Positions 17,907 to 27,062 of a DNA stretch of 64,000 bases are shown here, in pieces. This DNA is from Cyclobacteriaceae bacterium (GTDB lineage Bacteria; Bacteroidota; Bacteroidia; Cytophagales; Cyclobacteriaceae). The notes beneath the pieces were generated by a model. It was not told where the DNA came from. It did no database searches and was given only the letters and a program-made list of their open reading frames with translations. The stretch spans positions 36,210 through 100,209 of the forward strand of contig JANWWN010000003.1 of assembly GCA_025055435.1 (NCBI GenBank), read 5' to 3'. Numbering within the stretch: the first letter of the stretch is position 1; each line of letters opens with the position of its first letter. The translations under genes and the position numbers were made by a program.

Positions 17907-17924
17907 TTTTCTTAACTTCACCGC

Positions 17925-18956
17925 ATGGTTCTTTCGGTGGAGGATTTTCTGAAGCTGCGCAACGAATTACCGGTGATTGATGTTCGCTCAGAAGGCGAGT
18001 ACGATGCTGGCCATATACCGAATACTGTAAACATCCCATTACTGAACAATGAACAGCGGGCTATTGTCGGCCTGACCTATAAACAGCATGGCCGGCAGGA
18101 GGCTATTCGCACGGGCTTCCGGCTGGTTGGCCCCGGACTCGCTCAGCTCATGGAACAAGCTGAAGCAGTAGCCGGCAGCAGGCGTGAACTGATTGTACAT
18201 TGCTGGCGAGGCGGCATGCGCTCGGATTATTTCAGCCGTTTTGCCGAAATGGCGCTCGTCAGGTGTCATACACTTAAAGGTGGCTATAAGGCTTACCGCA
18301 GACATGCACAGGAGTATTTTGCAAAAAGCTGGAAACTTAAAATTTTGGGTGGTTATACCGGCTCCGGAAAAACCGAAATCCTGAAAGCTCTGAAACAACA
18401 GGGTGAACAGGTAATTGACCTGGAAGCCTTGGCCCGGCATAAAGGATCGGTGTTTGGCGGACTGATGATGCCTCCACAGCCTACATCAGAACAGTTTGAA
18501 AATGATTTATTTGAAGAACTATTGAAACTGGATGAGCATCGTAACATTTGGGTGGAAGATGAATCCATAGCTATAGGAAAGGTTTTTCTTCCGCAGGTTT
18601 TCTGGAAAAGAATGAACGAATGCGAAGTGATTGAACTGAATGCGGATAAATCCGTTCGGGTTCATCGGCTTGTTAAAGAATATGCCCAGGCCGATCCAAA
18701 CCAATTTCTGATAGCCCTTGAAAAAATAATCACACGCCTGGGTAATCAGCACTATCAGTGTGCAAGAAATTTTGTAGTGGAAGGAAAATGGACGGAAGCC
18801 ATTGACTGCATACTAACCTATTACGATAAAGCTTATCGCAATGGTTTAATCAGAAAGCAACAACGCATTCAGCATAAAATAGCCTGGGATGGAAAAAATT
18901 CAGAACAAACCGCAAAGGCAATCATGGATCTGTACAAAGAGAACATAATCACATGA
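17925..18956 (+). CDS. selU: tRNA 2-selenouridine synthase
   Basis: Replaces sulfur by selenium at the wobble 2-thiouridine of certain tRNAs, using selenophosphate and geranyl diphosphate (also called MnmH or YbbB). The protein has 343 residues. An N-terminal rhodanese domain (VIDVRSEGEYDAGHIPNTVNIP) carries the active Cys93 in HCWRGGMRS, and a P-loop domain carries GGYTGSGKT at ~142-150. The start sits 18 bp after the previous stop. The stop overlaps the selD ATG (ATGA), so the pair is coupled. No selA or selB was seen. Confidence 0.95.
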   Translation: MVLSVEDFLKLRNELPVIDVRSEGEYDAGHIPNTVNIPLLNNEQRAIVGLTYKQHGRQEAIRTGFRLVGPGLAQLMEQAEAVAGSRRELIVHCWRGGMRSDYFSRFAEMALVRCHTLKGGYKAYRRHAQEYFAKSWKLKILGGYTGSGKTEILKALKQQGEQVIDLEALARHKGSVFGGLMMPPQPTSEQFENDLFEELLKLDEHRNIWVEDESIAIGKVFLPQVFWKRMNECEVIELNADKSVRVHRLVKEYAQADPNQFLIALEKIITRLGNQHYQCARNFVVEGKWTEAIDCILTYYDKAYRNGLIRKQQRIQHKIAWDGKNSEQTAKAIMDLYKENIIT

Positions 18957-19990
18957 CCACCGTTAATCTTACTGAATATGCACATGGTGCGGGCTGCGGT
19001 TGTAAGATTGCTCCGGCCACGCTGGAAAACATCCTGAAGCAAACGCCTCAGCATACGGTTTTTTCCGGACTGATGGTAGGCAATGAGACCCGCGATGACG
19101 CGGCTGTTTTTGCTTTGGATGATAAAAACTGCATTATCAGCACCACAGATTTTTTCATGCCGATTGTTGATGATGCTTTTACCTTTGGCGCCATTGCTGC
19201 TGCCAATGCGTTGAGTGATATATATGCCATGGGAGGGAAGCCCTTGCTGGCACTTGCTGTGCTGGGTTGGCCGGTTGATAAACTTCCGGCCGCAGTGGCT
19301 TCACAAGTGTTGGAAGGCGCACGAAAAGTATGTGAAGAAGCCGGCATTCCTTTAGCCGGCGGGCATAGCATTGACTGTGTTGAACCCTTCTTCGGATTGG
19401 CTGCTACCGGGATGGTTAAAAGAGAAAATCTGAAACGAAACAACACGGCCCAACCCGGTGATTTGATTTACCTGACAAAGCCCTTAGGCAGCGGTATCCT
19501 GACCACTGCGGCCAAGCGAAAGCAGGTGGAGGAAGCCGATCTGCAGGAAGCCATCCGGTGGATGACGCAACTGAACAGCATCGGTGAAAAACTGGGCGAA
19601 CTGCCCTACGTTACCGCATTAACAGATGTAACCGGATTTGGGCTGCTCGGTCATTTACTGGAAGTGTGTGAGGGAAGTAACACTTCTGCCGATATTTTTT
19701 ATGATAGAGTACCTCTGATGAACAACCTCACGCAATACACTTCGCGTATGATTTACCCCGACAACACCATGCGCAACTGGCAGAGCTATGAAAAAAAGGT
19801 TAGTGGGATTGGCACGGAGTCTTTACTTACTCTGTGTGATCCACAAACGAACGGAGGGCTGTTGGTTTGTGTACAAAATAATTCTCAAAAAATTTTTGAA
19901 AGGATGATGATCGACCAAAACCTTACGGCTTATTCCATTGGTTCCATGAATGAAAACAGGGAAAATGTTATTCGCATTTTGAATGGTTGA
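18953..19990 (+). CDS. selD: Selenide, water dikinase
   Basis: Makes selenophosphate from selenide and ATP. The protein has 345 residues with the N-terminal active-site loop GAGCGCKIAP. The position often occupied by Cys or Sec (residue 17) is Cys here, encoded by TGT, so no UGA readthrough is needed. The glycine-rich nucleotide-binding features ETRDDAAVFALDD, DVTGFGLLGH and DPQTNGGLL are present. Its start overlaps selU, which implies the selenophosphate is used for tRNA modification. It is followed by a WYL-like gene overlapping by 8 bp. Confidence 0.95.
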   Translation: MTTVNLTEYAHGAGCGCKIAPATLENILKQTPQHTVFSGLMVGNETRDDAAVFALDDKNCIISTTDFFMPIVDDAFTFGAIAAANALSDIYAMGGKPLLALAVLGWPVDKLPAAVASQVLEGARKVCEEAGIPLAGGHSIDCVEPFFGLAATGMVKRENLKRNNTAQPGDLIYLTKPLGSGILTTAAKRKQVEEADLQEAIRWMTQLNSIGEKLGELPYVTALTDVTGFGLLGHLLEVCEGSNTSADIFYDRVPLMNNLTQYTSRMIYPDNTMRNWQSYEKKVSGIGTESLLTLCDPQTNGGLLVCVQNNSQKIFERMMIDQNLTAYSIGSMNENRENVIRILNG

Positions 19991-20300
19991 AGACCTGGAA
20001 GATATCATTCATTTGTTATATCACGCCTCCAGTCAAAAACTGGCATGCCGCATACAATTGGATGGCGAACCCTTTCCACGTATCGTCCATCCTTATGGAA
20101 TTTTCCGAACACCGCGTAACCGAATCATGCTGGTCGTCTGGCAGGAGCGCGGCTACACCAAAGCAGGAGCAACAGCAGGATATCGGAACCTGGATGTCAG
20201 AAAACTAATCAGTGTTGAAGCGCTGGAAGAACATTTTTCCAAACAACCCGATTTCAACCCTTCCGACAGCCAGTATGCCGAGTGGGTATATCATATTTAA
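19983..20300 (+). CDS. Small WYL-like domain protein
   Basis: The protein has 105 residues and no helix-turn-helix. The segment RIVHPYGIFRTPRNRIMLVVWQ...YRNLDVRKLISVEALEEHF follows the strand pattern of WYL domains, which bind ligands or nucleic acids in many bacterial regulators. The C-terminus (FNPSDSQYAEWVYHI) is distinctive. The ATG overlaps the selD stop by 8 bp and the stop overlaps the convergent minus-strand gene by 4 bp. The WYL assignment is from pattern only; a link to selenium is suggested only by position. Confidence 0.6.
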   Translation: MVEDLEDIIHLLYHASSQKLACRIQLDGEPFPRIVHPYGIFRTPRNRIMLVVWQERGYTKAGATAGYRNLDVRKLISVEALEEHFSKQPDFNPSDSQYAEWVYHI

Positions 20301-20989
20301 TTCTGACGGCTCACCAATACGGTATAAGAGCTTACGTTTCCGTTGCGGTCGTACGATTCCGATTTAACCATTCCTGTTTTTTCGGCAATCCATTCGGTTG
20401 TGGTAAAGTTCAGGTTCATGTTAATGCCCATCTGCATTTGTGTGCTCGACCTGCTGGTGATTTTCCAACACTCGAATGTGCCTGCCGGCGTGGTAATGGT
20501 TTCTTTACCGGCTACTTTGCGGTCGGTAATGTTTACGGTTATCTTCATGGGCATGGGACTGCCCACCGCAGTCATGGTTACCGAACCGTTTTTCAGTGAC
20601 TGACCGGCAGAAAGTTTGGATGGCAACTCCAGATTTTCGGTTTCAAATTTCAGTTCATACGACTCAAAAGCTTTTTGCTGATCCTGCGGAATAAATCTGC
20701 GCATATCCATGTAAAATGTTCCGTTTTCACATCGCACTTCCAGGTCGGCCTCGGTAAGCTTCTTTCCTTTGTCGTTATACATCACGGAATTTATCGTGGC
20801 CTTGTAACCATTTGAGGCGCTCTGATAAGACGTGACCTTTTGTTCGTTTTTCCCAACCGACTTTCCTTTAGCATTAAAACTTTCGTATGTCCAGGAGCTT
20901 CCTTCTTTTATAACATAATAATCATTGCACTGGGCAGCGGCTGTGGTGGAAAAAACTGCGGCAACAATAAAAAGAAGTACATGTTTCAT
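20297..20989 (-). CDS. Exported TapB/DUF3108-like protein
   Basis: Secreted or periplasmic protein of 230 residues. The signal peptide is MKHVLLFIVAAVFSTTAAAQ, with cleavage before CNDYY. The mature part is beta-rich, with the pattern YYVIKEGSSWTYESFNAKGK and a later ITTPAGTFECWKITS segment, as in DUF3108-related proteins of Bacteroidota. No catalytic residues are evident. It is transcribed alone, with its 3' end overlapping the WYL-like gene. Function unknown. Confidence 0.65.
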   Translation of the reverse strand: MKHVLLFIVAAVFSTTAAAQCNDYYVIKEGSSWTYESFNAKGKSVGKNEQKVTSYQSASNGYKATINSVMYNDKGKKLTEADLEVRCENGTFYMDMRRFIPQDQQKAFESYELKFETENLELPSKLSAGQSLKNGSVTMTAVGSPMPMKITVNITDRKVAGKETITTPAGTFECWKITSRSSTQMQMGINMNLNFTTTEWIAEKTGMVKSESYDRNGNVSSYTVLVSRQN

Positions 20990-21043
20990 GGCATGAGAGG
21001 GTTAAACTGTTCTAAATAACTCAAAATTTATCTTAGTACCAAG

Positions 21044-22087
21044 TTAGTTTCGTTGTGTTCCCTCTACTTCCATGATTAAATCTTTCCCATAAGCCATGGC
21101 CGGTGTTTGAAAACCGGCTTTGAAGTTTTGGTTAATAATTTTTGATGCAACTAACACACTGGTTTTGGCTGTAAGTACATAGCCGTTCAATGTTTCCAAC
21201 CGTGCCTCGACTGTAAGGCCATGGTCATTCCATACTTTTCCCCACAGATAGCTTTTACCTTCCCGGATGCGTTCCGCTGCAGGACCTGCTTTTTTATCGG
21301 CCTGCCGGAGAAGATAGCTTTTTACTATGCGCATCCTGAGTAAACTGTTCAGATATCGGGATAGTCTGGCCCACTTAATTATTTTCGGACTTACACCGGC
21401 ATATATTTCAATATTCGGAATACTGGTGCTGAACCAGGCTGTTGAAACATCGCCCCAAGGAATACACATCGTCATCTGCCGGAAGGCGCCAAAGTCAACT
21501 TCCATTGTTTTGTCGCCCGGCCATACGTCAACCAGCTTTCCATCTTTTCTTACTTTGCCCGGATGGCCTACTCCTTCAATCATGCTTTTGCGTGTGCCGC
21601 GTGAGATGCCGCCTTTCAGCGCGGTGAATGCCAGTTGCAGGTGTGTGGCATCGGGAAGTTTGTTTTTGAGATGAACCGCCAGACAGTCAGACGGTACCAC
21701 ATCAAAACCGGTTCCCGGCATAATCATGATATTGCGCTTAGTGGCCTCATCGTGGAGTTGCGCCAGTTGTTCAAAAACATCATACTCGCCGGTAATGTCG
21801 GTGTAGTGTACACCCGTATCAAGACATGCCTTTACCATTTCCCGGGCGGTATGACGAAACGGGCCGGCACAATGGATAACCACCGAGGTTTTACTAAGTA
21901 AATGCCTTAGTGCTTTACTGTCATTTATCTCGCACACTTCAAAGGGATAGCCGGTCTGACGGCTTTGTTCGGCCAGTTGTGCTGCGTTCCGGCCACTCAG
22001 AATAACATTCAGGTTTTGTTTCCGGCATTCCTCAGTAATCAGGCGCCCGGTATAACCGTAAGATCCGTAGATCAGAATTGTTTTCAT
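21044..22087 (-). CDS. Saccharopine dehydrogenase-like NADP-binding oxidoreductase
   Basis: The protein has 347 residues with an N-terminal Rossmann motif (ILIYGSYGYTGRLI), then ILSGRN, VIHCAGPFRHTA and GVHYTDITGEYDVF. These match the saccharopine dehydrogenase / trans-acting enoyl reductase group. The C-terminal half is a substrate domain lacking clear lysine-pathway features, so a lysine biosynthetic role is unlikely. Its start overlaps the stop of the small protein upstream by 4 bp. Confidence 0.75.
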   Translation of the reverse strand: MKTILIYGSYGYTGRLITEECRKQNLNVILSGRNAAQLAEQSRQTGYPFEVCEINDSKALRHLLSKTSVVIHCAGPFRHTAREMVKACLDTGVHYTDITGEYDVFEQLAQLHDEATKRNIMIMPGTGFDVVPSDCLAVHLKNKLPDATHLQLAFTALKGGISRGTRKSMIEGVGHPGKVRKDGKLVDVWPGDKTMEVDFGAFRQMTMCIPWGDVSTAWFSTSIPNIEIYAGVSPKIIKWARLSRYLNSLLRMRIVKSYLLRQADKKAGPAAERIREGKSYLWGKVWNDHGLTVEARLETLNGYVLTAKTSVLVASKIINQNFKAGFQTPAMAYGKDLIMEVEGTQRN

Positions 22088-22590
22088 GAAACAGACTTTG
22101 CATTATATCGGCTTAATTTGGGTAGCAGCCTTCTATATTCGGCCTCCCTGCCTGCTATCCAATAGGTTTTAAAAAAGCTTCCGGTCAAGAATCCGATCAA
22201 AGCACCTCCAAAAGCACTAAGTATTCCGGTCCCGGCGGCCCTTCCTATCTGATTTATGTTGCCGTTATGGCCGTTATCATATTCTGCCCAGCCGGCTCCA
22301 AACCCAACAACAAAACCAATTGCTGCTCCATAAAATGCATTTCGTGTAGAAGCATTGCTCTTGCGGACATTAATTCGCTGGATTTCCTGAGGATGATAAT
22401 GTACAATTTGCGAGGTATCAGACAGAAGGCGCAATGTTAAACCATTTGAATCGGCATGTACCCACCGGGTGTACACCTGATCACCGCTTTGAAGAAATAC
22501 ATGAGCTATAAAAAATGGCGTTGCTTTAGGTGACTGAGCGCTTACCTGCAAAGTACACAACGCGGTGATCAGGGCCACGAGGGCTTTCAT
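22084..22590 (-). CDS. Hypothetical exported protein with glycine-rich membrane segments
   Basis: The protein has 168 residues. A signal peptide (to about VSAQ19) leads into a small beta-like domain (~25-80), then two Gly-rich hydrophobic segments (FYGAAIGFVVGFGAGWAE and GTGILSAFGGALIGFLTGSF) of the glycine-zipper kind. I cannot name a function. It overlaps its neighbours on both sides by 4 bp and lies in the frr/pyrH gene string. Confidence 0.6.
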   Translation of the reverse strand: MKALVALITALCTLQVSAQSPKATPFFIAHVFLQSGDQVYTRWVHADSNGLTLRLLSDTSQIVHYHPQEIQRINVRKSNASTRNAFYGAAIGFVVGFGAGWAEYDNGHNGNINQIGRAAGTGILSAFGGALIGFLTGSFFKTYWIAGREAEYRRLLPKLSRYNAKSVS

Positions 22591-23012
22591 GGAAGGTTGC
22601 TGCTGCGCTCGACTTCGGTAATAAAATAGCGCGTTTCACCGCGCCAGGGTACTTTAATGTACCTTTTCACGAAATGAAGATTGACACGTTCGCCCGACAA
22701 AGCCACTTCTTCCAGTTCCGTTATGACTTTTGTGTTACTTTTTTCAACCGAAAAATCAAATGTTTCGGCAATCGGACTGGTATTTTTCAGGGCGCCAAAT
22801 GACTCCAGGCTAAGCTTGCCTTCGTAAGTTTTGAAAACGAATCCTTTCTGCGTAATGCGCAAAACTTTGCCGGCCATTACGCCGCGTTCGTAAACACCAA
22901 AATACAGGAATGCCATAAACGACAGCCCGACTACCAAAAGCACAATCAGTAACCTTTTTAAAAATCGGGTTATGGCCTTTTTAACTCGACCGGTAAAAGA
23001 GGTCTGTTCCAT
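22587..23012 (-). CDS. Conserved hypothetical single-pass membrane protein
   Basis: The protein has 141 residues: a basic N-terminus, one transmembrane helix at ~20-40 (LLIVLLVVGLSFMAFLYFGVY) and a beta-rich outer domain ending in a basic strand region (RYFITEVERSS). Proteins of this size and layout are common next to housekeeping genes in Bacteroidota but are uncharacterised. It overlaps frr by 1 bp. Confidence 0.62.
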   Translation of the reverse strand: MEQTSFTGRVKKAITRFLKRLLIVLLVVGLSFMAFLYFGVYERGVMAGKVLRITQKGFVFKTYEGKLSLESFGALKNTSPIAETFDFSVEKSNTKVITELEEVALSGERVNLHFVKRYIKVPWRGETRYFITEVERSSNLP

Positions 23013-23566
23013 TAAACGGTCATAATTTCGGATTCTTTTTTCTTCATCAGTGCATCAATTTTTGCGATGAACTCATCGGTAAGCTTTTGCACGCGTGCTT
23101 CTGCATCTTTTATATCATCTTCCGAAACGCCTTTAATCTTTTTCAGATGTTCATTGGTTTCCTTGCGGATGTTACGAATGCTCACGCGTCCGTGCTCGCA
23201 CTCCTGATGCACCTGCTTAACCAGTTGCTTTCTGCGTTCTTCGGTAAGCATCGGAATGTTGACGATAACCTGCTGCCCGTCATTTTGCGGATTCAGCCCA
23301 AGGTTGGCATCGCGTATGGCTTTTTCAATTTCAGGAATCAGATTCTTTTCCCAAGGCTTGATGAAGATGGTGCGGGCATCGGGCGTGGTCATGGATGACA
23401 CCTGGTTGAGGGGCGTCATTGTTCCATAGTAAGAAACCTGAACACCATCGAGCATGGACGGACTGGCCTTACCAGCCCGTATTTTTACCAATTCATTTGT
23501 AACATGATTCAGCGACTTGGTCATGTGGTCGCGGGCTTCTTCAATGTACAATTCAATTTCTTCCAT
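23012..23566 (-). CDS. frr: Ribosome recycling factor
   Basis: Splits post-termination ribosomes together with EF-G. At 184 residues it is the standard length. Typical segments are NELVKIRAGKASPSMLDGVQVSYYG, TIFIKPWEKNLIPEIEKAI and LTEERRKQLVKQVHQECEHGRVSIRNIR. It lies 25 bp downstream of pyrH on the same strand, a very common arrangement. Confidence 0.97.
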   Translation of the reverse strand: MEEIELYIEEARDHMTKSLNHVTNELVKIRAGKASPSMLDGVQVSYYGTMTPLNQVSSMTTPDARTIFIKPWEKNLIPEIEKAIRDANLGLNPQNDGQQVIVNIPMLTEERRKQLVKQVHQECEHGRVSIRNIRKETNEHLKKIKGVSEDDIKDAEARVQKLTDEFIAKIDALMKKKESEIMTV

Positions 23567-23591
23567 GATGTGAAATTAAAATTTTCTGATT

Positions 23592-24299
23592 TCAGGAGAT
23601 TAATGTTCCGGCTTCTTCGCCTTTGGCTACACGAAGCAGGTTTCCTTTCTTGTTCATGTCGAAAACAATAATCGGCAGCTTGTTTTCCATGCAAAGGGTG
23701 AAAGCCGTCATATCCATAATGCTCAGATTTTTTTCATAGGCTTCCAGGAAAGTGAGCTGGGAATAGCGTACGGCATCGGTAAATTTTTCAGGGTCTTTAT
23801 TATACACACCGTCCACCCGCGTGCCTTTCAGCACTACTTCGGCCTGTATTTCGATGGCCCGTAGGCTGGCCGTTGAGTCGGTTGTGAAATATGGGTTGCC
23901 GATGCCTGCGCCAAAAATAACGATACGTCCTTTTTCCAGGTGGCGGATGGCTCTGCGCCGGATGAATGGCTCGCATACCTGTTCCATTTTTATGCCCGAC
24001 ATCAATCGCGTGTACAGGCCGTGGCGTTCCAATGCGCTTTGCAGTGCCATTCCGTTTATTACCGTGGCCAGCATGCCCATGTAGTCGCCCTGAACGCGGT
24101 CAATGCCCAGCCACTCGGCTTCATCGCCCCGGAATATGTTACCGCCGCCTATAACAATGGCCAGCTCAACACCCAGTTCCTTAACCTGCTTGATTTCTTC
24201 TGCGTATTGTTCCAGCACTTCGCGGTCAATATGATGGTTCTTACTCTTACCCTGCAACGCTTCGCCACTGAGTTTCAACAGAATGCGCTTATACTTCAT
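23592..24299 (-). CDS. pyrH: UMP kinase
   Basis: Phosphorylates UMP to UDP. The protein has 235 residues with the amino-acid-kinase fold. Visible are [14 protein letters not shown] at the N-terminus, [11 protein letters not shown], the VEPFIRRRA-like region, [22 protein letters not shown], and [11 protein letters not shown]. It is first in the pyrH-frr string. A near-match -7 box (TATATTTA on the minus strand at 24322-24329) lies 22 bp upstream of the ATG. Confidence 0.97.
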   Translation of the reverse strand: MKYKRILLKLSGEALQGKSKNHHIDREVLEQYAEEIKQVKELGVELAIVIGGGNIFRGDEAEWLGIDRVQGDYMGMLATVINGMALQSALERHGLYTRLMSGIKMEQVCEPFIRRRAIRHLEKGRIVIFGAGIGNPYFTTDSTASLRAIEIQAEVVLKGTRVDGVYNKDPEKFTDAVRYSQLTFLEAYEKNLSIMDMTAFTLCMENKLPIIVFDMNKKGNLLRVAKGEEAGTLIS

Positions 24300-24373
24300 G
24301 CAATAAGTTTTGAAAACCGCGTAAATATAGCCATTCGCAGCGGTTCGAAAGTCGAAGTTTCTGGAGGCTTGTT

Positions 24374-24403
24374 GTTGGTTCAGAGATGAATCATGTAAAT
24401 TTG
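24374..24403 (+). promoter_or_regulatory. Promoter of the TPP-riboswitch transcript
   Basis: GTTG, an 18-base spacer, then TAAATTTG (24396-24403), an exact TAnnTTTG. Initiation about 7 bases later would fall right at the start of the riboswitch core. Confidence 0.5.
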
Positions 24404-24404
24404 C

Positions 24405-24490
24405 CGCGTTAGGGGTGCCTTAATACTACGGGCTGAGATCATACCCATTGAACCTGATGCCGGTAATGCGGCCGAAGGGAATTAGGCAAG
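24405..24490 (+). promoter_or_regulatory. TPP (THI-box) riboswitch
   Basis: The conserved thiamine pyrophosphate aptamer elements occur in order: AGGGGTGCCT, GGCTGAGATCATACCC, GAACCTGATGCCGGTAATGC and GAAGGGAATTAGG. This is a textbook match. It sits 60-145 bp upstream of a TonB-dependent receptor ATG. A further hairpin at 24503-24529 (GCAGG...CCTGC with an inner GCAG/CTGC stem) could be the expression platform; it is followed by only a poor T tract, so translational control is as likely as termination. Confidence 0.93.
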
Positions 24491-24502
24491 GTAAACTTGT
24501 AA

Positions 24503-24529
24503 GCAGGGCGCAGTCCCCTCTGCACCTGC
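24503..24529 (+). promoter_or_regulatory. Hairpin between TPP aptamer and receptor start
   Basis: Outer stem GCAGG/CCTGC, inner stem GCAG/CTGC, loop TCCCCT, ending 21 bp before the ATG at 24551. It is a candidate expression platform for the riboswitch. Confidence 0.4.
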
Positions 24530-24550
24530 GGGTTTAACTTCTTAAAATCT

Positions 24551-27004
24551 ATGTTTAAAAGATGGCTTGTGGCAGTATGCCTTCTGCTGCCCTTTGTGTT
24601 GCCGGGCCAGTCCCGGTTGGAAGGCTTCGTGCGTGATGCACGCTCTCAACAACCGTTACCGGGCGCAACGGTGCAACTGGTTGCTTCCGGAAAAGTTGCC
24701 ATTACCGATGAGCGCGGTTTTTTTGTGTTTACCGGTGTAAATGAAAACCGACTTACGGCCGAGGTGCGTTTTGTCGGGTATCGTACCAGGCGTGTTGAAC
24801 TGGTTTCAGGCGAAAACAACCTGGTTGAACTGGAAGAAGGAATCTCCTTTACCGATGAAGTGCTGGTAACCGCCACGCGTGCATCCGAAAAAACACCAAC
24901 CACCTTTACATCGGTTGACCGTACTACTTTGCGCAAGCAGAATTTCGGGCAGGATATGCCTTTGTTACTCAACTGGACACCATCGGTAGTAACGACTTCC
25001 GATGCAGGCAACGGCGTTGGCTACACGTATATTAATATCCGCGGAAGCGATGCCACGCGTATAAACGTAACACTCAATGGCATACCGTACAATGACAGCG
25101 AGTCACAGGGTGTTTTCTGGGTAGATATCCCCGATATCGCATCATCAACCCAGAACATACAGATTCAACGGGGAGTGGGCACTTCCACTAACGGACCGGG
25201 TGCATTTGGCGCCACCATTAACCTGCAGACGCTTTCGCAAACACAAGATCCATATGCAGAAGTCATTCAGTCAGCCGGCTCGTTTAATACCTGGCGCACA
25301 ACTGCCGGTTTTGGTACCGGCTTATTGAGTAACCACTGGACCATCGATGGGCGATTCTCAAAGATTTCATCCGATGGATTTATTGACCGCGCCACATCCG
25401 ATTTGCAGTCATATTATTTTTCTGCCGGATACAATACAAAGCGAACCATGGTGAAGGCCATTGTATTTGGCGGGCACGAGCGCACCTATCAAAGCTGGTA
25501 TGGTGTTCCGGAGTCGCGACTTCGCAATGACACGACAGCCATGTTAATTACTGCCGCCAATGAAGGATGGAATGAAGAGCAAACCCAGCACCTGTTGCAG
25601 TCCAACAGCCGGACGTTCAACATCTATACTTACAAAGATCAGGTAGATGATTATGCGCAGGATCACTACCAGCTTCATACTTCACATCGTTTTTCGGATA
25701 AGATGACTGGCAACGTAGCCCTCCATTATACCTACGGTCGGGGATATTACGAGGAATTCCGTGACCGCGACCGGCTGAGCCGCTACGGTTTACCGAATAT
25801 AACGATTGGCGACTCGGTTATTAGTCGCTCGGACATCATCCGCAGGCGTTGGCTGGATAATGATTTTTACGGGCTTACCTATTCGTTGCAATATGAGCAC
25901 AACAAATTATCGCTCACCTGGGGCGGTGCCTGGAATCGTTACGACGGTCGTCATTTTGGCGAAATCATCTGGGCACAGGTAACACAGGTTCCGAAAGATT
26001 ATCGCTACTACTTCAGCGATGCGGTTAAAACGGATTTCAATACCTACCTGAAAGCTAACTGGCAGGTGGCCGACCGCCTGAATTTATATGGCGATGTGCA
26101 GGTTCGGACCATAGGTTATCGCACAGCCGGCAACGACAACCGCCAAAACACTTTTGATGTGGATGTGAATTATGTATTCTTCAACCCGAAAGCCGGGCTT
26201 ACCTATCAGCTAAAGCCAAATGAGCAGATTTACGTATCGTATGCCGTTGCCAACCGCGAGCCGGTGCGCAAGGATTTCATTGATAATCCTTTTAACCAGT
26301 GGCCGCGTCCCGAACGCCTGGGTAACCTGGAAGCCGGATACCGGATACAACGCGACCGGTATCTGTTCAATGCCAACGTGTATTGGATGGATTATAAAGA
26401 TCAACTTGTGCTTACCGGAGAGCTTAATGATGTTGGTGCTGCCATCCGCACCAATGTGGATCGCAGCTATCGCGCAGGTATTGAACTTGATTTTACCGGA
26501 AAGCTTTCCGAAAAACTTACCTGGAGCGGTAACCTAACCCTGAGCCGGAACAAAATCAGGGAGTTTACGGAAATCCTCTACGATTATGGCGATAACTGGG
26601 AGTTTGACCCGCCGCAGGAAGTAAGGCGTACCTTCCGAAACACCAATATTGCCATGTCGCCCGGCGTCATTGGTGGATCGGTGCTGGCCTATGCACCCCG
26701 ATCCGGAGCCGAAATTGCACTGCTTACCAAGTATGTAGGGCGGCAATTCCTGGATAACACATCGAATAAAGCCCGTTCGATTGATGATTACCTGACAAAC
26801 GATTTACGCCTGAGCTATACTTTTAAAGTCGCACGTATGCAGGAAATAAATTTCTCGTTCCTGCTCAACAACCTCTTCAACATTGAATACGAATCGAACG
26901 GATATACGTGGGGCTATCGGGGAGGAGGCGTGGAGTTTCGTGAAAATTATTTCTACCCGCAGGCCGGCAGGCATTACATGGCCATGATGCGGATACGGTT
27001 TTAA
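24551..27004 (+). CDS. TonB-dependent outer-membrane receptor, probably for thiamine or a derivative
   Basis: The protein has 817 residues. A signal peptide (to ~20, VLPGQS) precedes a carboxypeptidase-like regulatory domain at ~21-100 (LEGFVRDARSQQPLPGATVQL). The plug is at ~105-230, with TDEVLVTATRASEKTP and YINIRGSDATRINVTLNGIPYNDSES. A long beta-barrel ends in YMAMMRIRF, the terminal aromatic strand. The TPP riboswitch in its leader makes thiamine or thiamine-precursor uptake the likely role (the OMthi idea). No inner-membrane thiamine transporter or thi gene is adjacent. A strong terminator follows. Confidence 0.92.
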   Translation: MFKRWLVAVCLLLPFVLPGQSRLEGFVRDARSQQPLPGATVQLVASGKVAITDERGFFVFTGVNENRLTAEVRFVGYRTRRVELVSGENNLVELEEGISFTDEVLVTATRASEKTPTTFTSVDRTTLRKQNFGQDMPLLLNWTPSVVTTSDAGNGVGYTYINIRGSDATRINVTLNGIPYNDSESQGVFWVDIPDIASSTQNIQIQRGVGTSTNGPGAFGATINLQTLSQTQDPYAEVIQSAGSFNTWRTTAGFGTGLLSNHWTIDGRFSKISSDGFIDRATSDLQSYYFSAGYNTKRTMVKAIVFGGHERTYQSWYGVPESRLRNDTTAMLITAANEGWNEEQTQHLLQSNSRTFNIYTYKDQVDDYAQDHYQLHTSHRFSDKMTGNVALHYTYGRGYYEEFRDRDRLSRYGLPNITIGDSVISRSDIIRRRWLDNDFYGLTYSLQYEHNKLSLTWGGAWNRYDGRHFGEIIWAQVTQVPKDYRYYFSDAVKTDFNTYLKANWQVADRLNLYGDVQVRTIGYRTAGNDNRQNTFDVDVNYVFFNPKAGLTYQLKPNEQIYVSYAVANREPVRKDFIDNPFNQWPRPERLGNLEAGYRIQRDRYLFNANVYWMDYKDQLVLTGELNDVGAAIRTNVDRSYRAGIELDFTGKLSEKLTWSGNLTLSRNKIREFTEILYDYGDNWEFDPPQEVRRTFRNTNIAMSPGVIGGSVLAYAPRSGAEIALLTKYVGRQFLDNTSNKARSIDDYLTNDLRLSYTFKVARMQEINFSFLLNNLFNIEYESNGYTWGYRGGGVEFRENYFYPQAGRHYMAMMRIRF

Positions 27005-27031
27005 CCGGTTAATGGAGAAAGTGTTTAAAAG

Positions 27032-27062
27032 ATAAAGCGGGCCGAGCCCGCTTTATTTTTTT
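27032..27062. terminator. Strong bidirectional rho-independent terminator
   Basis: An 11-bp perfect stem, ATAAAGCGGGC-CGA-GCCCGCTTTAT (27032-27056), followed by seven T. It lies between the convergent TonB receptor and clpC and serves both; the minus strand reads A-rich into the stem from the clpC stop at 27061. Confidence 0.9.

Noticed and set aside
18995-19005. Possible selenocysteine in SelD
   Set aside because: The catalytic position is a TGT Cys codon and the frame has no internal TGA.
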